From: Bacillaceae bacterium
Lineage (GTDB): Bacteria; Bacillota; Bacilli; JACDOE01
Direction of reading: 5' to 3'
Assembly: GCA_017656255.1 (NCBI GenBank)
Contig: JACDOE010000001.1
Location: 372,001 to 436,000, forward strand
Length of the DNA: 64,000 bases
Numbering within the stretch: position 1 is the stretch's first letter; each line of letters begins with the position of its first letter. Below the pieces are notes generated by a model. The model ran no database searches and was not told the origin of the DNA. It saw only the letters and a list, made by a program, of their open reading frames with translations. Position numbers and translations under genes: made by a program. This document shows positions 35,120 through 44,565 of this stretch, in pieces.

Positions 35120-35712
35120 TGTATCATTTTTTTCGAGCTGTTTTTTATCATTTATTTCGTATCATCTTTCGACTGGATGTGGTCGGTGCTTCCCGCGTCC
35201 CGAAAAAGGGGTCTGTCGTGTTATGTGCCAATCACATCAGCAACCTGGATCCCATCTTGCTGGGAATCGGAGTTCCTCATCGCCAGATTCGGTTTATGGC
35301 GAAAGAGGAATTGTTCAAAGTCCCTGTTGTGTCATACTTCGTCCGAAATTTTGGTGCCTTTCCCGTTAAAAGGGGGATGAATGACCGCAGGGCTCTCAAA
35401 ACAGCACTGGAGGTATTGAAACAGGGACATGTACTGGGGATTTTTCCTGAAGGAACCCGGTCCAAAACGGGTGAACTGAAAAAAGGGCTACCCGGCGCTG
35501 CATTATTTGCCCTGAGAACGGATGCTCTTGTGATCCCGGTGGCCATCATCGGCCCGTACCGTCTATTTGGCCGATTAAAAATCGTGTATGGCGAGCCGTT
35601 GGACTTATCCGAATATAAAAATCAGGAAAAATCGGGAAGTCAGACTGTCAGGGAAGCGACTGAACGCATCATGGAATCCATACAGCAGTTGATCGAACAG
35701 CACCGTACTTGA
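35119..35712 (+). CDS. plsC: 1-acyl-sn-glycerol-3-phosphate acyltransferase
   Basis: Makes phosphatidic acid from lysophosphatidic acid at the membrane. The 197-residue protein has the acyltransferase motif NHISNLDP (His39, Asp44), FPVKRG (motif II) and FPEGTRSK (motif III, near 111) and a later VIPVAI. Starts by TGATG overlap with cmk. The window also holds plsY, so two of the three phosphatidic-acid synthesis genes are here. About 200 bp of AT-rich DNA follows before the S1 gene. Confidence 0.95.
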   Translation: MYHFFRAVFYHLFRIIFRLDVVGASRVPKKGSVVLCANHISNLDPILLGIGVPHRQIRFMAKEELFKVPVVSYFVRNFGAFPVKRGMNDRRALKTALEVLKQGHVLGIFPEGTRSKTGELKKGLPGAALFALRTDALVIPVAIIGPYRLFGRLKIVYGEPLDLSEYKNQEKSGSQTVREATERIMESIQQLIEQHRT

Positions 35713-35919
35713 CGGTGATGCTTTCAGAATGCAATGAGGGTCTTTTTTTGCATACAGATTGGATTCAATAGGGTATAACTAAGTGTGATAAATTTGGAAT
35801 CTTTTTCTCAATCGTTATCAAAGGGATTCATTGATTTTTCAATGATACCTTGAAAATAAAAATTAAAAAGCATATCACGTTTAAAGTGAAATGGTTGTGT
35901 ATTCAAGGAGGTTTAGTCA

Positions 35920-37086
35920 ATGGCAGAAGAAATTAAAAATGAAAATGAAATGACTGAGATGGAGAATGTGGATGTGGGAGATGTTGTCAGGGGCAAGGTA
36001 ACCAAAGTAGAGGAAAAACAGGCCCTGGTCGACGTTGGTTACAAGCTGGACGGCATCCTGCCGATCAGTGAAGTATCAAGCCTTCATATTGAAAAAGTAG
36101 GAGATGTCCTTCAGGAAGGGGACGAAATCGACGTACAGGTCATCCGTTTCAACGACGACAAAGATGAAATGATTGTCTCCAAAAAAGCAGTGGACCGGGA
36201 AAAAGCCTGGGGTGAACTGGAAAAGAAAATGGAAACCGGCGAAGTTTTTGAAGCTGAAGTAGCGGAAGTGGTTAAAGGCGGTCTAGTCGTTGATGTCGGT
36301 GTTCGTGGCTTTATCCCCGCTTCTATGGTGGAAAATTATTATGTCGAAGATTTTTCAGACTATAAAGGAAAAACACTGCGCTTAAAAGTTGTGGAAATGG
36401 ACAAAGAAAAAAATAAAGTCATTCTTTCCCAGAAAGCCGTTCTGGATGAAGAAAACGAAAAGAAAAAAGAGGAAGTTCTTGAAAACCTTGAAGAAGGCCA
36501 GGTTCTTGAAGGAACGGTTCAGCGTATCACTGACTTTGGTGCATTTGTCGACCTGGGTGGCATCGATGGTCTGGTTCACATCTCGGAACTTGCCTGGGAT
36601 CATGTTGAGAAGGTTTCCGATGTGGTACAGGAAGGCGATCAGGTGAAGGTTAAAGTACTCGGTGTGGATAAAGAAAAAGAACGAATCAGCCTGAGTATCA
36701 AACAAACCCAGCCGGGTCCCTGGGAACAGGCTGGAGAAAAGCTAAAACCGGGAGATGTCGTAACAGGAACCGTCAAACGTCTGGTCAATTTTGGAGCATT
36801 CGTGGAAGTATTGCCCGGTGTTGAGGGACTGGTGCATATTTCTCAGATCTCCAATCGTCATATCGGGACACCTTCTGAAGTTCTCGAAGAAGGTCAGGAA
36901 GTACAGGCCAAAGTTCTCGATGTCAATGTGGCAGAAAGAAGAATCAGCTTGAGCATTCGCGAACTTGAAGAACAGAAAGAACAGGAAGAAACGCGCAAGG
37001 TACAGGAAGAGCTGGAGCAGGATAATGCAGGCATGGGTGTCACCATCGGTGATCTGTTCGGTGACCTGAAGGACAAATTAAAATAA
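35920..37086 (+). CDS. ypfD: S1 RNA-binding protein (30S ribosomal protein S1 homologue, YpfD)
   Basis: RNA-binding protein of 388 residues with four S1 (OB-fold) domains at about 18-88, 104-173, 190-258 and 275-345; the last two have the classic GTVxRxxxFGAFVxL pattern ([25 protein letters not shown]). E. coli S1 has six domains, while Firmicute versions with four are normal and not essential for bulk initiation. Glu/Lys-rich C-terminus. ATG behind AAGGAGG. fni follows within 20 bp. Confidence 0.93.
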   Translation: MAEEIKNENEMTEMENVDVGDVVRGKVTKVEEKQALVDVGYKLDGILPISEVSSLHIEKVGDVLQEGDEIDVQVIRFNDDKDEMIVSKKAVDREKAWGELEKKMETGEVFEAEVAEVVKGGLVVDVGVRGFIPASMVENYYVEDFSDYKGKTLRLKVVEMDKEKNKVILSQKAVLDEENEKKKEEVLENLEEGQVLEGTVQRITDFGAFVDLGGIDGLVHISELAWDHVEKVSDVVQEGDQVKVKVLGVDKEKERISLSIKQTQPGPWEQAGEKLKPGDVVTGTVKRLVNFGAFVEVLPGVEGLVHISQISNRHIGTPSEVLEEGQEVQAKVLDVNVAERRISLSIRELEEQKEQEETRKVQEELEQDNAGMGVTIGDLFGDLKDKLK

Positions 37087-37102
37087 ACAGGTGTCGATGT
37101 AT

Positions 37103-38152
37103 ATGTCCAGAATATCCCGTAAAAAAGAGCATGTTGACTATGCTTTAAAAACAGGACAAAGCGGTCAAACCGGTCTGGACGACATTCAATTCGTACATCA
37201 ATGTGTGCCTGAATCATCACTGTCAGCGTGTGATCTGACAACATCCGTCGGCGGACTTAGCTTAAGTTCGCCGTTTTTTATTAACGCCATGACCGGGGGA
37301 ACCAATGACACCATGGGAATCAATGATCAATTAAGTGTAGCCGCCAGGGAATCCGGTCTTGCCATGGCTGTCGGGTCGCAGATGTCGGCTATTCAACACC
37401 CGGAATACCGCCGGACTTACAGTGTTGTTCGCAAAAATAATCCCGATGGTATTATCATTGCCAATCTTGGAGCTGAAGCGTCCCTGCAGGATGCATGGAC
37501 CGCGATTGATATGGTTGGGGCAGATGCCCTTCAAATTCACCTGAATGTTATGCAGGAATTGATTATGCCGGAAGGAGACCGTGACTTTCGGGGAGCACTG
37601 GAACGGATCGCCGATATTGCCGAAAACGTAGATATTCCGGTAATAGTCAAAGAGGTCGGATTCGGCATTTCACGAGAATCATTCCTTAAAATTCTTGAGA
37701 CAGGTGTTGCAGCGGTAGACGTCGGGGGTTCAGGAGGAACCAATTTTGCGTTGATTGAGAATTTGAGAAGAAGCGAAGAACCGCTCGACATGTTTCGGGA
37801 TTGGGGACTCAATACGGCCCAGTCTTTACTGGAGGTCCATTCCGTCAATTCAGAGGTATCCGTGATTGCCTCCGGTGGCATTCGCAACGGACTGGATGCG
37901 GCCAGGGCGATTGCACTTGGCGCCGATGCAGCAGGTATGGCCGGTTTCTTTTTAAAAACCGTTACTGAATCTGGTGTAGACGGTGTTCTGGATGCTATCC
38001 GTCAACTTCATCGACAATTTAAAATCGTGATGACGGCACTCGGGGTGGAGAATCTGACGCAATTACAGAAAGTGCCTCTTGTAATCAGCGGTGCTACTTA
38101 CCACTGGGCCAGGTTGAGAGGTATCGACTGCCGAATATATGCCACCCGATAA
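37103..38152 (+). CDS. fni: Isopentenyl-diphosphate delta-isomerase, type 2
   Basis: FMN- and NADPH-dependent enzyme interconverting isopentenyl and dimethylallyl diphosphate. The protein (349 residues from this start) has the type 2 features TGLDDIQFVH, NAMTGG (FMN site), QMSAIQHPEY, and VKEVGFGIS followed by DVGGSGGTNFA. The ATG at 37103 gives an N-terminus like B. subtilis Fni (MxRxxRKxxH) and has AGGTG eight bases before it; GTG at 37091 and ATG at 37097 are in frame too. It supplies precursors for the hepS/hepT prenyl chain encoded later. Confidence 0.93.
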   Translation: MSRISRKKEHVDYALKTGQSGQTGLDDIQFVHQCVPESSLSACDLTTSVGGLSLSSPFFINAMTGGTNDTMGINDQLSVAARESGLAMAVGSQMSAIQHPEYRRTYSVVRKNNPDGIIIANLGAEASLQDAWTAIDMVGADALQIHLNVMQELIMPEGDRDFRGALERIADIAENVDIPVIVKEVGFGISRESFLKILETGVAAVDVGGSGGTNFALIENLRRSEEPLDMFRDWGLNTAQSLLEVHSVNSEVSVIASGGIRNGLDAARAIALGADAAGMAGFFLKTVTESGVDGVLDAIRQLHRQFKIVMTALGVENLTQLQKVPLVISGATYHWARLRGIDCRIYATR

Positions 38153-38178
38153 AACCCGGTTAGATACCGGGTTTTTTT
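38153..38178 (+). terminator. Terminator after fni
   Basis: AACCCGGT (38153-38160) pairs with ACCGGGTT (38166-38173), 5-nt loop, T-run of seven. Overlaps the fni stop. Confidence 0.85.
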
Positions 38179-38249
38179 AATGTTTTTTGCGAGCCGTTTC
38201 TGAACATACTTTTAATGAGTGGTTCGTTCTGCCAGCAGGAGGTGCGACG

Positions 38250-38879
38250 ATGAATCCCGGGTATCTGAGTTTCCTGTCATACTGGTTTGTTTTTATATTT
38301 ATCTGGATCGGGCTGCTTTCCCCTTTTTTAAACCAGATTCAAATTAAAAAACGGTATTTTTATTTGATTTTCCTCGTTTCCTGGATAGGAACGTTTTTTA
38401 ATATCCCGATTTACGAGAAACTGCAAATCAATGTGGGCGGATATGCGGTTCCATTTTTGCTGGCCATGTGGATCTGGACTCGGGAAAATGAACAGCATCG
38501 GGCTCATTTGTTCAGTGTCGGGGCCTTAATTGGTGCATCAGTCCTGCTGGTTAGAGGCATGATTCGCCTTGATCCGGTAATTATGATTGTTGATGAGATG
38601 TATATGGTGGCTATTTTAACGGGGTTTCTTTCTCTGATCGCCGTTCGCCGGTATATTCATCATGTTTTCGTCATCACGATGGGACTCTTCGTGGAACAAA
38701 TCTTATACACCTGGTATTTTTGGGACAAACTAAACGTTGTCGTACTGGGGAATGCGGCGTTTCGTGATACCTGGTGGATGTCTTTATGGCTGGCGGGTAC
38801 GGGACAACTGCTTTTGTCCGGAATCAAAGTTTCCAATCCGATCAGGAAAATAAGATTGTCCAACAAAAAAACAGAGTAA
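38250..38879 (+). CDS. yphA: YphA-like membrane protein
   Basis: Integral membrane protein of 209 residues with about six to seven hydrophobic segments. No catalytic motif seen. The start at 38250 (MNPGYLSFL) follows GGAGGTG at five bases. It sits between fni and the YIEGIA gene, the place of yphA in B. subtilis. Function unknown. Confidence 0.7.
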   Translation: MNPGYLSFLSYWFVFIFIWIGLLSPFLNQIQIKKRYFYLIFLVSWIGTFFNIPIYEKLQINVGGYAVPFLLAMWIWTRENEQHRAHLFSVGALIGASVLLVRGMIRLDPVIMIVDEMYMVAILTGFLSLIAVRRYIHHVFVITMGLFVEQILYTWYFWDKLNVVVLGNAAFRDTWWMSLWLAGTGQLLLSGIKVSNPIRKIRLSNKKTE

Positions 38880-38906
38880 CATGACGACGTAATCAGGTGA
38901 TAAGAG

Positions 38907-39785
38907 ATGGAAAACTACACCCTGGCCATTATCATCGGGGTTTTAGTCGGTTTTGTTTCTAGATTATTGATGTTGCGAACAGATTATCGGCAATATCCCA
39001 CTTATCCGCACGGACGTGTTATCCATATTTCCCTGGGGCTGATTGCAGCGGGGCTGGGGGCCATCGCGGTACCTGCCCTGTTTGAGCAGGATTACACAGC
39101 GATCACATTTCTGGCACTGGCCGCTCAGCAATTTCGTGATGTTCGGAATATGGAACGTAACAGTCTTCAACAACTGGATGAAATGGAACTGGTTCCACGA
39201 GGCTCAACCTATATTGAGGGCATTGCCATGGTTTTTGAGGGACGTAACTACCTGGTTATCTTTTCCGCCTTTTTGACTTCCCTCAGCACGGTTTTCTGGG
39301 GGTGGCAGGGGGGCGTGATCATCGGGATCCTGACCCTGGTTGTTGATGCCTCTTTCATGTCCGGCAAACTGGTTAAAGATGTGGCTGAAGTACGTCAGGC
39401 TGACGTCCGCATTGACGGCCCCGATCTGTATGTCGATGATATCTATATCATGAATGTCGGTCTGGAGGATACGCGGGAAAAGATCAAAAAAGTCGGTCTG
39501 GGATTCGTCCTGACCCCCCATAATGAAAACAGTATTGTCACAATCTCAAATATCGGCCAGCGTCAGGCGATTTTACATGATGTGTCCACGATTCTCGGGG
39601 TGTACCGGGATACGGGTGAGCCCTCGCTTGTTCCGCTCAGTAAAAGAAGTCTGGATGATGGGAGATTGGGAGTGTTTTTGATCCCGCAAAACCGAAATCC
39701 GAGGAAAGCGATGGAGATCATCCGGCATGTTCCAGTGCTTGAAGGAGCCATACGTATGCCCTCTGAATCTGAAGCCAATGAATGA
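38907..39785 (+). CDS. YIEGIA-family membrane protein
   Basis: A 292-residue protein carrying the eponymous YIEGIAMVFEGRNYL stretch (about 98-112). N-terminal half: membrane segments near 5-20, 37-55 and 112-150. C-terminal half (about 165-290): a soluble domain with repeated short beta-like elements. It is followed by a 65-residue protein annotated in databases as its capping subunit, and by two DUF3189 genes. This block corresponds in position to yphB of B. subtilis. Known to occur in spore formers; role not established from sequence. Confidence 0.8.
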   Translation: MENYTLAIIIGVLVGFVSRLLMLRTDYRQYPTYPHGRVIHISLGLIAAGLGAIAVPALFEQDYTAITFLALAAQQFRDVRNMERNSLQQLDEMELVPRGSTYIEGIAMVFEGRNYLVIFSAFLTSLSTVFWGWQGGVIIGILTLVVDASFMSGKLVKDVAEVRQADVRIDGPDLYVDDIYIMNVGLEDTREKIKKVGLGFVLTPHNENSIVTISNIGQRQAILHDVSTILGVYRDTGEPSLVPLSKRSLDDGRLGVFLIPQNRNPRKAMEIIRHVPVLEGAIRMPSESEANE

Positions 39786-39798
39786 GTTGAGGTGAAAT

Positions 39799-39996
39799 AT
39801 GATGGGAACCTCTCTGGAAAAATATATCCTCGCTGTTATTACCATGGATCCGCAGAAAGTGAGTGGAGGCGCGCCCATTTTTTATGCTGAAAATGAAGAT
39901 GAAATGCAGAAAACTGCTTTTACCCTTGAAAAAATACTGGACGGGATGGCCCATGATGTCAAAAACGGAACGATGATTATTGTGAAGCATTTTTAG
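39799..39996 (+). CDS. Capping subunit-like small protein paired with YIEGIA
   Basis: A 65-residue soluble protein (TSLEKYILAVIT, APIFYAENEDEMQKTAF, NGTMIIVKHF) found next to YIEGIA-family genes and named in databases as a capping complex subunit. ATG 14 bp after the YIEGIA stop with GAGGTG upstream. Two consecutive ATG codons make the exact start uncertain by one residue. Likely binds the YIEGIA protein; inference from gene pairing. Confidence 0.7.
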   Translation: MMGTSLEKYILAVITMDPQKVSGGAPIFYAENEDEMQKTAFTLEKILDGMAHDVKNGTMIIVKHF

Positions 39997-39998
39997 CG

Positions 39999-40262
39999 AT
40001 GAAAATTTTGTTTTACAGTGAAGATGATGGTCGCAAAGCGCTGAAGCTCGCAAAACAACAATGTGTAGAACCGGCCGAAGGTTTATCATTGACAGATTAC
40101 CAGACAGGACAAATTGTCTATATCGGCCGGAATCTGGAGGGTCACGCCCTGTACATATGCGGTGTCTCTCAATCGAAACCGGTCTGTCAACAGGCCTGGA
40201 TCCATGCGCTGTCTGAAATCGGATGCACCATTTCCAGCTGGATTTTTTATGAAGTCACTTAA
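39999..40262 (+). CDS. Short DUF3189-like protein
   Basis: An 87-residue protein starting two bases after the capping gene. Its LSLTDYQTGQIVYIGRNLEG stretch aligns with LSLSDFDTGQEMFIGSLFFKG of the next gene, and the rest follows the same pattern (YICGVSQSKPV/YTMGMGSEPDI; SSWIFYEV/RQYLFFSA). It lacks the C-terminal 70 residues of its neighbour, so it is a shorter paralogue or a half-size relative of DUF3189. No frameshift seen. Function unknown. Confidence 0.65.
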   Translation: MKILFYSEDDGRKALKLAKQQCVEPAEGLSLTDYQTGQIVYIGRNLEGHALYICGVSQSKPVCQQAWIHALSEIGCTISSWIFYEVT

Positions 40263-40276
40263 AACGGTGAGGAATC

Positions 40277-40777
40277 ATGAATGTTATTTATTATTGTTAC
40301 GGAAGTGCTCATTCTTCCATTATTGCAGCCCATATTCACCTGGGGCACTTACCTTCCGACCGGGTTCCCTCAACAACAGAAATTCTTTCCCTGTCAGACT
40401 TTGATACGGGACAGGAGATGTTTATTGGAAGCCTGTTTTTTAAAGGCATTGATGAAAAAGGCAGACGCATCTATACAATGGGAATGGGAAGTGAACCGGA
40501 CATAGTAAAAGAAACCTTTCTGTCCATGATTGAGGTTGCAGGCGGGGACCGTCGTCAATATTTATTTTTTTCGGCCCTGCCGCATATCAACCATGTCGCC
40601 AAATTCGGCGGAACACTGTCACGAAGATATGGTATCGTATGGCCCGGACGTCAAATCGCTGTTTGGGGGATCAGGCAGAGTTATCGTGAACTGGTGCAAT
40701 TTGTAAGGCATTGCCGTGAGATTTTGGACAAGTCTCCTCATGCATCTTTTAAAAAAAGGGAGAATGATGTAAAATGA
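40277..40777 (+). CDS. DUF3189 family protein
   Basis: A 166-residue soluble protein opening with YYCYGSAHSSIIAAHIHLG, which resembles a phosphate-binding loop, although it lacks a Walker lysine. DUF3189 proteins occur mainly in spore-forming Firmicutes and have no known function. Preceded by AAAACGGTGAGG. It forms a tight cluster with the YIEGIA gene, its capping gene and the shorter paralogue, ahead of der. Confidence 0.75.
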   Translation: MNVIYYCYGSAHSSIIAAHIHLGHLPSDRVPSTTEILSLSDFDTGQEMFIGSLFFKGIDEKGRRIYTMGMGSEPDIVKETFLSMIEVAGGDRRQYLFFSALPHINHVAKFGGTLSRRYGIVWPGRQIAVWGIRQSYRELVQFVRHCREILDKSPHASFKKRENDVK

Positions 40778-40816
40778 AGCAGCAGAGCATACGGTTCTTA
40801 GAAAGGTAGGTTCAAA

Positions 40817-42130
40817 ATGGCAAAACCAGTAGTAGCGATTGTCGGCAGACCCAATGTCGGAAAATCAACGATATTCAACCGTATTATAGGTGAAAGGGTC
40901 GCCATTGTAGAAGACATTCCAGGCATTACACGGGATCGAATTTACGGTGAAGGGGACTGGCTGGACCATTCCTTTTCCATTATAGATACCGGCGGTATTG
41001 AATTTGACCAGAAAGAAGATATGCTGGCGCAGGTGAAGCATCAGGCTGAATTAGCCATTGATGAAGCCAGTGTGATTATATTTGTAGTGGATGGACAGGC
41101 CGGCATAACCGGATCGGATCAGGAAGTAGCCAAACTGCTTTTCCGTTCCAAAAAACCGGTTATTCTTGCTGTTAACAAAATTGACAATCCGCAGCGCCTT
41201 CATGATGTTTATGAATTTTACTCCCTCGGTTTTGGTGAACCGGTGGCAATCTCAGGCGCTCACGGGATCGGCATCGGTGATTTGCTGGATCGTGTGATTG
41301 AACATTTCCCGGAACAAGAGGAAGAGGATTATGATGATGATGTGATTCGGGTAGCCATCATCGGCAGACCCAATGTCGGCAAGTCATCCCTGTTCAATGC
41401 CATCATCGGGGAAGAAAGGGTCATTGTCAGTGATATGGCCGGAACCACACGGGATGCTGTGGATACGGAATTTGAATCAGATGGTCAGAAATTTGTTTTA
41501 ATTGATACGGCCGGTATGCGAAAACGCGGTAAAGTTTATGAAACGACGGAAAAATACAGTGTATTAAGAGCACTTCGTGCCATCGAACGGTCCGATGTGG
41601 TGCTTGTGGTGATGGATGGCAAACAGGGGATTATCGAACAGGACAAAAAGATTGCCGGATATGCCCATGAAGCGGGCAGAGCGGTGATCATTGTGGTTAA
41701 CAAATGGGACATCGTCGAAAAAGACGATAAAACCATGCATCGTTTTGAAAAAGAAATCCGCCAGGATTTACCTTTTGTTGATTATGCACCGGTCATTTTT
41801 GTTTCAGCGAAAACAGGGCAACGTGTCCGGCATATCCTTCCCAAAGTCCAGGAAGTGGCCGATCAGCATGCGATGCGTGTTCCGACCAGTGTGTTGAATG
41901 AGGTTGTATCGGATGCTGTTGTGGTGACCCCGCCACCATCGGATAAAGGACGTCGCCTCCGGGTCAATTATATGACCCAGGTCGGGGTAAAACCGCCGAC
42001 TTTTGTTACCTTTGTCAACGATCCGGAGCTGATGCACTTTTCCTATTTAAGATATCTGGAAAACAAGTTGCGGGAAGCATTTGTCTTCGAGGGAACACCG
42101 TTAAGAATCTTTGTCCGTAAAAAAACATAA
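40817..42130 (+). CDS. der: GTPase Der (EngA)
   Basis: Essential double GTPase for assembly of the 50S subunit. The 437-residue protein has two complete G domains: GRPNVGKST (about 10-18), DIPGITRD-type G2, DTGGIEF and NKID in the first; GRPNVGKSS (about 183-191), AGTTRD, DTAGMR and NKWD in the second; and a C-terminal KH-like domain (about 350-437). ATG behind AGAAAGGTAGG. plsY and gpsA follow closely. Same place as yphC in B. subtilis. Confidence 0.97.
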   Translation: MAKPVVAIVGRPNVGKSTIFNRIIGERVAIVEDIPGITRDRIYGEGDWLDHSFSIIDTGGIEFDQKEDMLAQVKHQAELAIDEASVIIFVVDGQAGITGSDQEVAKLLFRSKKPVILAVNKIDNPQRLHDVYEFYSLGFGEPVAISGAHGIGIGDLLDRVIEHFPEQEEEDYDDDVIRVAIIGRPNVGKSSLFNAIIGEERVIVSDMAGTTRDAVDTEFESDGQKFVLIDTAGMRKRGKVYETTEKYSVLRALRAIERSDVVLVVMDGKQGIIEQDKKIAGYAHEAGRAVIIVVNKWDIVEKDDKTMHRFEKEIRQDLPFVDYAPVIFVSAKTGQRVRHILPKVQEVADQHAMRVPTSVLNEVVSDAVVVTPPPSDKGRRLRVNYMTQVGVKPPTFVTFVNDPELMHFSYLRYLENKLREAFVFEGTPLRIFVRKKT

Positions 42131-42154
42131 TAGAGAGGAGATTCCAAAAGATTC

Positions 42155-42778
42155 ATGAGTGTATTATCATGGGTAATGGCTTATCTTTTAGGGTCTATCA
42201 GTTTCAGCTATCTGATTGCAAAAAAGATTGCCAGAATTGATATTCGAGAACACGGCAGCGGGAATGCCGGAGCAACCAACACACTGCGTGTTCTTGGCAA
42301 GGGACCGGCTATCCTCGTGTTGGCTCTCGATATTTTCAAAGGGATGGCCGCAGTGGGAGTCGGATACTGGTTTTCCGGCGGCGATACGGAGGTAACCCTT
42401 GTTGCCGGAGCACTTGCTATAATAGGACATAACTGGCCGATTTACTTTCGTTTTAAAGGAGGGAAGGGGATTGCCACTACCATCGGTGTGATGGCAACCG
42501 TGGCCTTTTTTCCTGCTCTTTACGCCGGAATCATTGCGATTTTATCGATTGTATTGACACGGTATGTTTCTCTGGGTTCCCTCATTTTTGTCAGCGGAAC
42601 CCCAATTATGATGTTGTGGACAGGAGAATCATTTTCCCATATCATTTTTGCCTTATTCGTTGCGATTCTGGGAATCACACGACATTACAAGAATCTGATC
42701 AATCTTATTAAAGGTAAGGAACGTAAGATAGGGGAACCCTCTCCGCCTGCGCATTCTCAGCAGCAAAGGAGTGAATAA
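42155..42778 (+). CDS. plsY: Acyl-phosphate:glycerol-3-phosphate acyltransferase
   Basis: Membrane enzyme starting phospholipid synthesis by acylating glycerol-3-phosphate with acyl phosphate. The 207-residue protein has five hydrophobic segments and the three PlsY motifs: GSGNAGATNTLR (motif 1), HNWPIYFRFKGGKGIATTIG (motif 2) and a GITRHYKNLINLIKGKE region (motif 3). Preceded by GAGAGGAG. It directly adjoins gpsA, whose product makes its substrate, which is a sensible pairing. Confidence 0.95.
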   Translation: MSVLSWVMAYLLGSISFSYLIAKKIARIDIREHGSGNAGATNTLRVLGKGPAILVLALDIFKGMAAVGVGYWFSGGDTEVTLVAGALAIIGHNWPIYFRFKGGKGIATTIGVMATVAFFPALYAGIIAILSIVLTRYVSLGSLIFVSGTPIMMLWTGESFSHIIFALFVAILGITRHYKNLINLIKGKERKIGEPSPPAHSQQQRSE

Positions 42779-42779
42779 C

Positions 42780-43826
42780 GTGCAAAAAGTAGGTGTCATA
42801 GGCTCGGGGAGCTGGGGAACAGCGTTATCAATCGTACTGGCTGACAACAATCGAGAAGTACATATCTGGTCACGCAAACATGAGACGGCTGACGAGATCA
42901 ACAATCAACATACCAACCGCAGGTATCTTCCGGATATCACTCTTCCTGAAAGTATTTATGGTTTTACGTCTATCGAAAACGTAGTCCGGGATAAAAACGT
43001 GATTCTGCTGGCTGTACCTTCACATGCGATGAGAAGTACCGTTCGACATATTGTGCCGTATTTAAAAAAAGAGGCACTGATCATTCATGCGGCAAAGGGG
43101 CTGGAAATTGATTCTTTAAAACGGATGAGCGAGGTTCTTGAAGAAGAACTGCCGACATCCTTTCATGAACGGATTGTGGTACTCTCCGGTCCCAGTCATG
43201 CTGAAGAAGTAAGCCGACGATCACCGACGACTGTTGTGGTGGCCTCGAGGAGTCTGGAATCTGCGGAACAGGCCCAGGATGCATTTATCAATTCTAATTT
43301 CAGGGTCTATACCAATCCGGATGTAATTGGTGTTGAAATCGGAGGTGCCTTGAAAAATATTATTGCACTCGGATCCGGTCTTTCAGACGGACTGGGTTAT
43401 GGGGACAATGCAAAAGCGGCCCTGATTACCCGCGGGCTGGCGGAAATCGGGCGTCTCGGCGTTCATCTCGGCGCCAATCCGTTAACATTTTCCGGATTGT
43501 CGGGAGTTGGCGACCTTGTCGTCACCTGTACCAGTCAGCACAGTCGTAACTGGCGTGCCGGCCAGATGCTGGGACAGGGAAAACAATTGAATGAAGTGCT
43601 GGATACAATGGGGATGGTGGTTGAAGGCATTCGAACCACCAAGGCGGCTTATAAATTGTCGCAGCAGGAAAAGGTAGAAATGCCGATCACAAGGGAATTA
43701 TTTCAGGTTTTATTTGAGAATAAATCTCCGAAACTGGCAGTTGAAGACTTGATGTGCCGGGGTAAAACCCATGAAATGGAAGAGATCGCAAACAAGAATT
43801 TATTCGATAAAACAGGCGAGGGATGA
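42780..43826 (+). CDS. gpsA: NAD(P)-dependent glycerol-3-phosphate dehydrogenase
   Basis: Reduces dihydroxyacetone phosphate to glycerol-3-phosphate for phospholipids. The 348-residue protein has the dinucleotide motif GVIGSGSWGTAL (about 5-16) and the substrate site GGALKNIIALGSGL with the catalytic Lys near 190. The GTG at 42780 has AAAGGAG eight bases before it; the in-frame GTG at 42771 is too close to the ribosome site. Its end forms a hairpin with the end of the convergent gene. Confidence 0.96.
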   Translation: MQKVGVIGSGSWGTALSIVLADNNREVHIWSRKHETADEINNQHTNRRYLPDITLPESIYGFTSIENVVRDKNVILLAVPSHAMRSTVRHIVPYLKKEALIIHAAKGLEIDSLKRMSEVLEEELPTSFHERIVVLSGPSHAEEVSRRSPTTVVVASRSLESAEQAQDAFINSNFRVYTNPDVIGVEIGGALKNIIALGSGLSDGLGYGDNAKAALITRGLAEIGRLGVHLGANPLTFSGLSGVGDLVVTCTSQHSRNWRAGQMLGQGKQLNEVLDTMGMVVEGIRTTKAAYKLSQQEKVEMPITRELFQVLFENKSPKLAVEDLMCRGKTHEMEEIANKNLFDKTGEG

Positions 43827-43841
43827 CACAGGTCATCCCTC
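43818..43841. terminator. Hairpin shared by the 3' ends of gpsA and the convergent gene
   Basis: GAGGGATGAC (43818-43827), ACAG loop, GTCATCCCTC (43832-43841). It includes the last codons of both genes, which end seven bases apart. No U-run on either side, so termination would be weak. Confidence 0.5.
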
Positions 43842-44246
43842 ACTTGCCGTTCGAACATCGCCCCGACTTGGCCGATTTTGTGTGGATTCACTGGTGAGTA
43901 TGGACTGGATAATGGGAGATTGAAGAATTTCCACAATCTGTTTAAAATCGACGTGATTCAATTTTTTCAGGATTTCGTTTCCGGACAGGGAGCGATTACC
44001 CCGGTTACCACTTAATTGTTCGAGAAAATCAATGACAGTGATCATGGAATCCATGGCATCATCCATCTGTTTAATAAATGTATTGGCCTGTTTGATGCCG
44101 TCACGTAATCTCAGAACCTTATAACGAACATCATTCGGGTTGTGTTGCCGTTTCAAGTAAGCCACATTCCCTTTTTGTTTAATCCGGTTCTTCTTAACCG
44201 TCGGGTAACGTGCATAAGGATTTTTCCACTGCCTTTGCTTATTCAT
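43833..44246 (-). CDS. Unknown basic protein
   Basis: I do not recognise this 137-residue soluble protein. The N-terminus is rich in Lys, Arg, Tyr and Asn (MNKQRQWKNPYARYP), like some spore-coat and small sporulation proteins. The middle is a predicted helix (KQANTFIKQMDDAMDSMITVIDFLEQLSG), then a Ser/Asn-rich turn and a second helical stretch. It lies on the opposite strand among sporulation-linked genes (yphE, yphF, spoIVA), so a sporulation role is a guess. AGGAGGG precedes the start. Confidence 0.6.
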   Translation of the reverse strand: MNKQRQWKNPYARYPTVKKNRIKQKGNVAYLKRQHNPNDVRYKVLRLRDGIKQANTFIKQMDDAMDSMITVIDFLEQLSGNRGNRSLSGNEILKKLNHVDFKQIVEILQSPIIQSILTSESTQNRPSRGDVRTASEG

Positions 44247-44379
44247 ATCACCTGAATCCCTCCTGACATCTTACACCCATATAGTATGCGGGCGTTTGTT
44301 CGGGTGTTAAAGCACATAGGGGACGTCGGCGTTTGTATGGTATAATAATTTAAAAAATGTCCGAAGAAGGTTGGAAAAA

Positions 44380-44553
44380 ATGGTCAAAATGTTATATGCA
44401 TTCATTGCAATCCTGCTCATGTTTATTGCAAACTTTTCAATTACCTATGCTCGAAAATTAAAAAAAGGTGTGATTCGCTCCCTTATATCAATATTTGCCT
44501 TTTTACTGTTAATTCCATCTGCGGTGTTGATTTTAGTCGTCATTTTAGGATAA
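44380..44553 (+). CDS. yphE: DUF2768 small membrane protein (YphE-like)
   Basis: A 57-residue protein with two membrane segments separated by a short basic loop (YARKLKKGVIRS). The start at 44380 has GAAGAAGG nine bases before it; a TTG three codons upstream also lies in frame. Position after gpsA and size match B. subtilis yphE. Function unknown. Confidence 0.7.
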   Translation: MVKMLYAFIAILLMFIANFSITYARKLKKGVIRSLISIFAFLLLIPSAVLILVVILG

Positions 44554-44565
44554 GGAGTTTTGATC

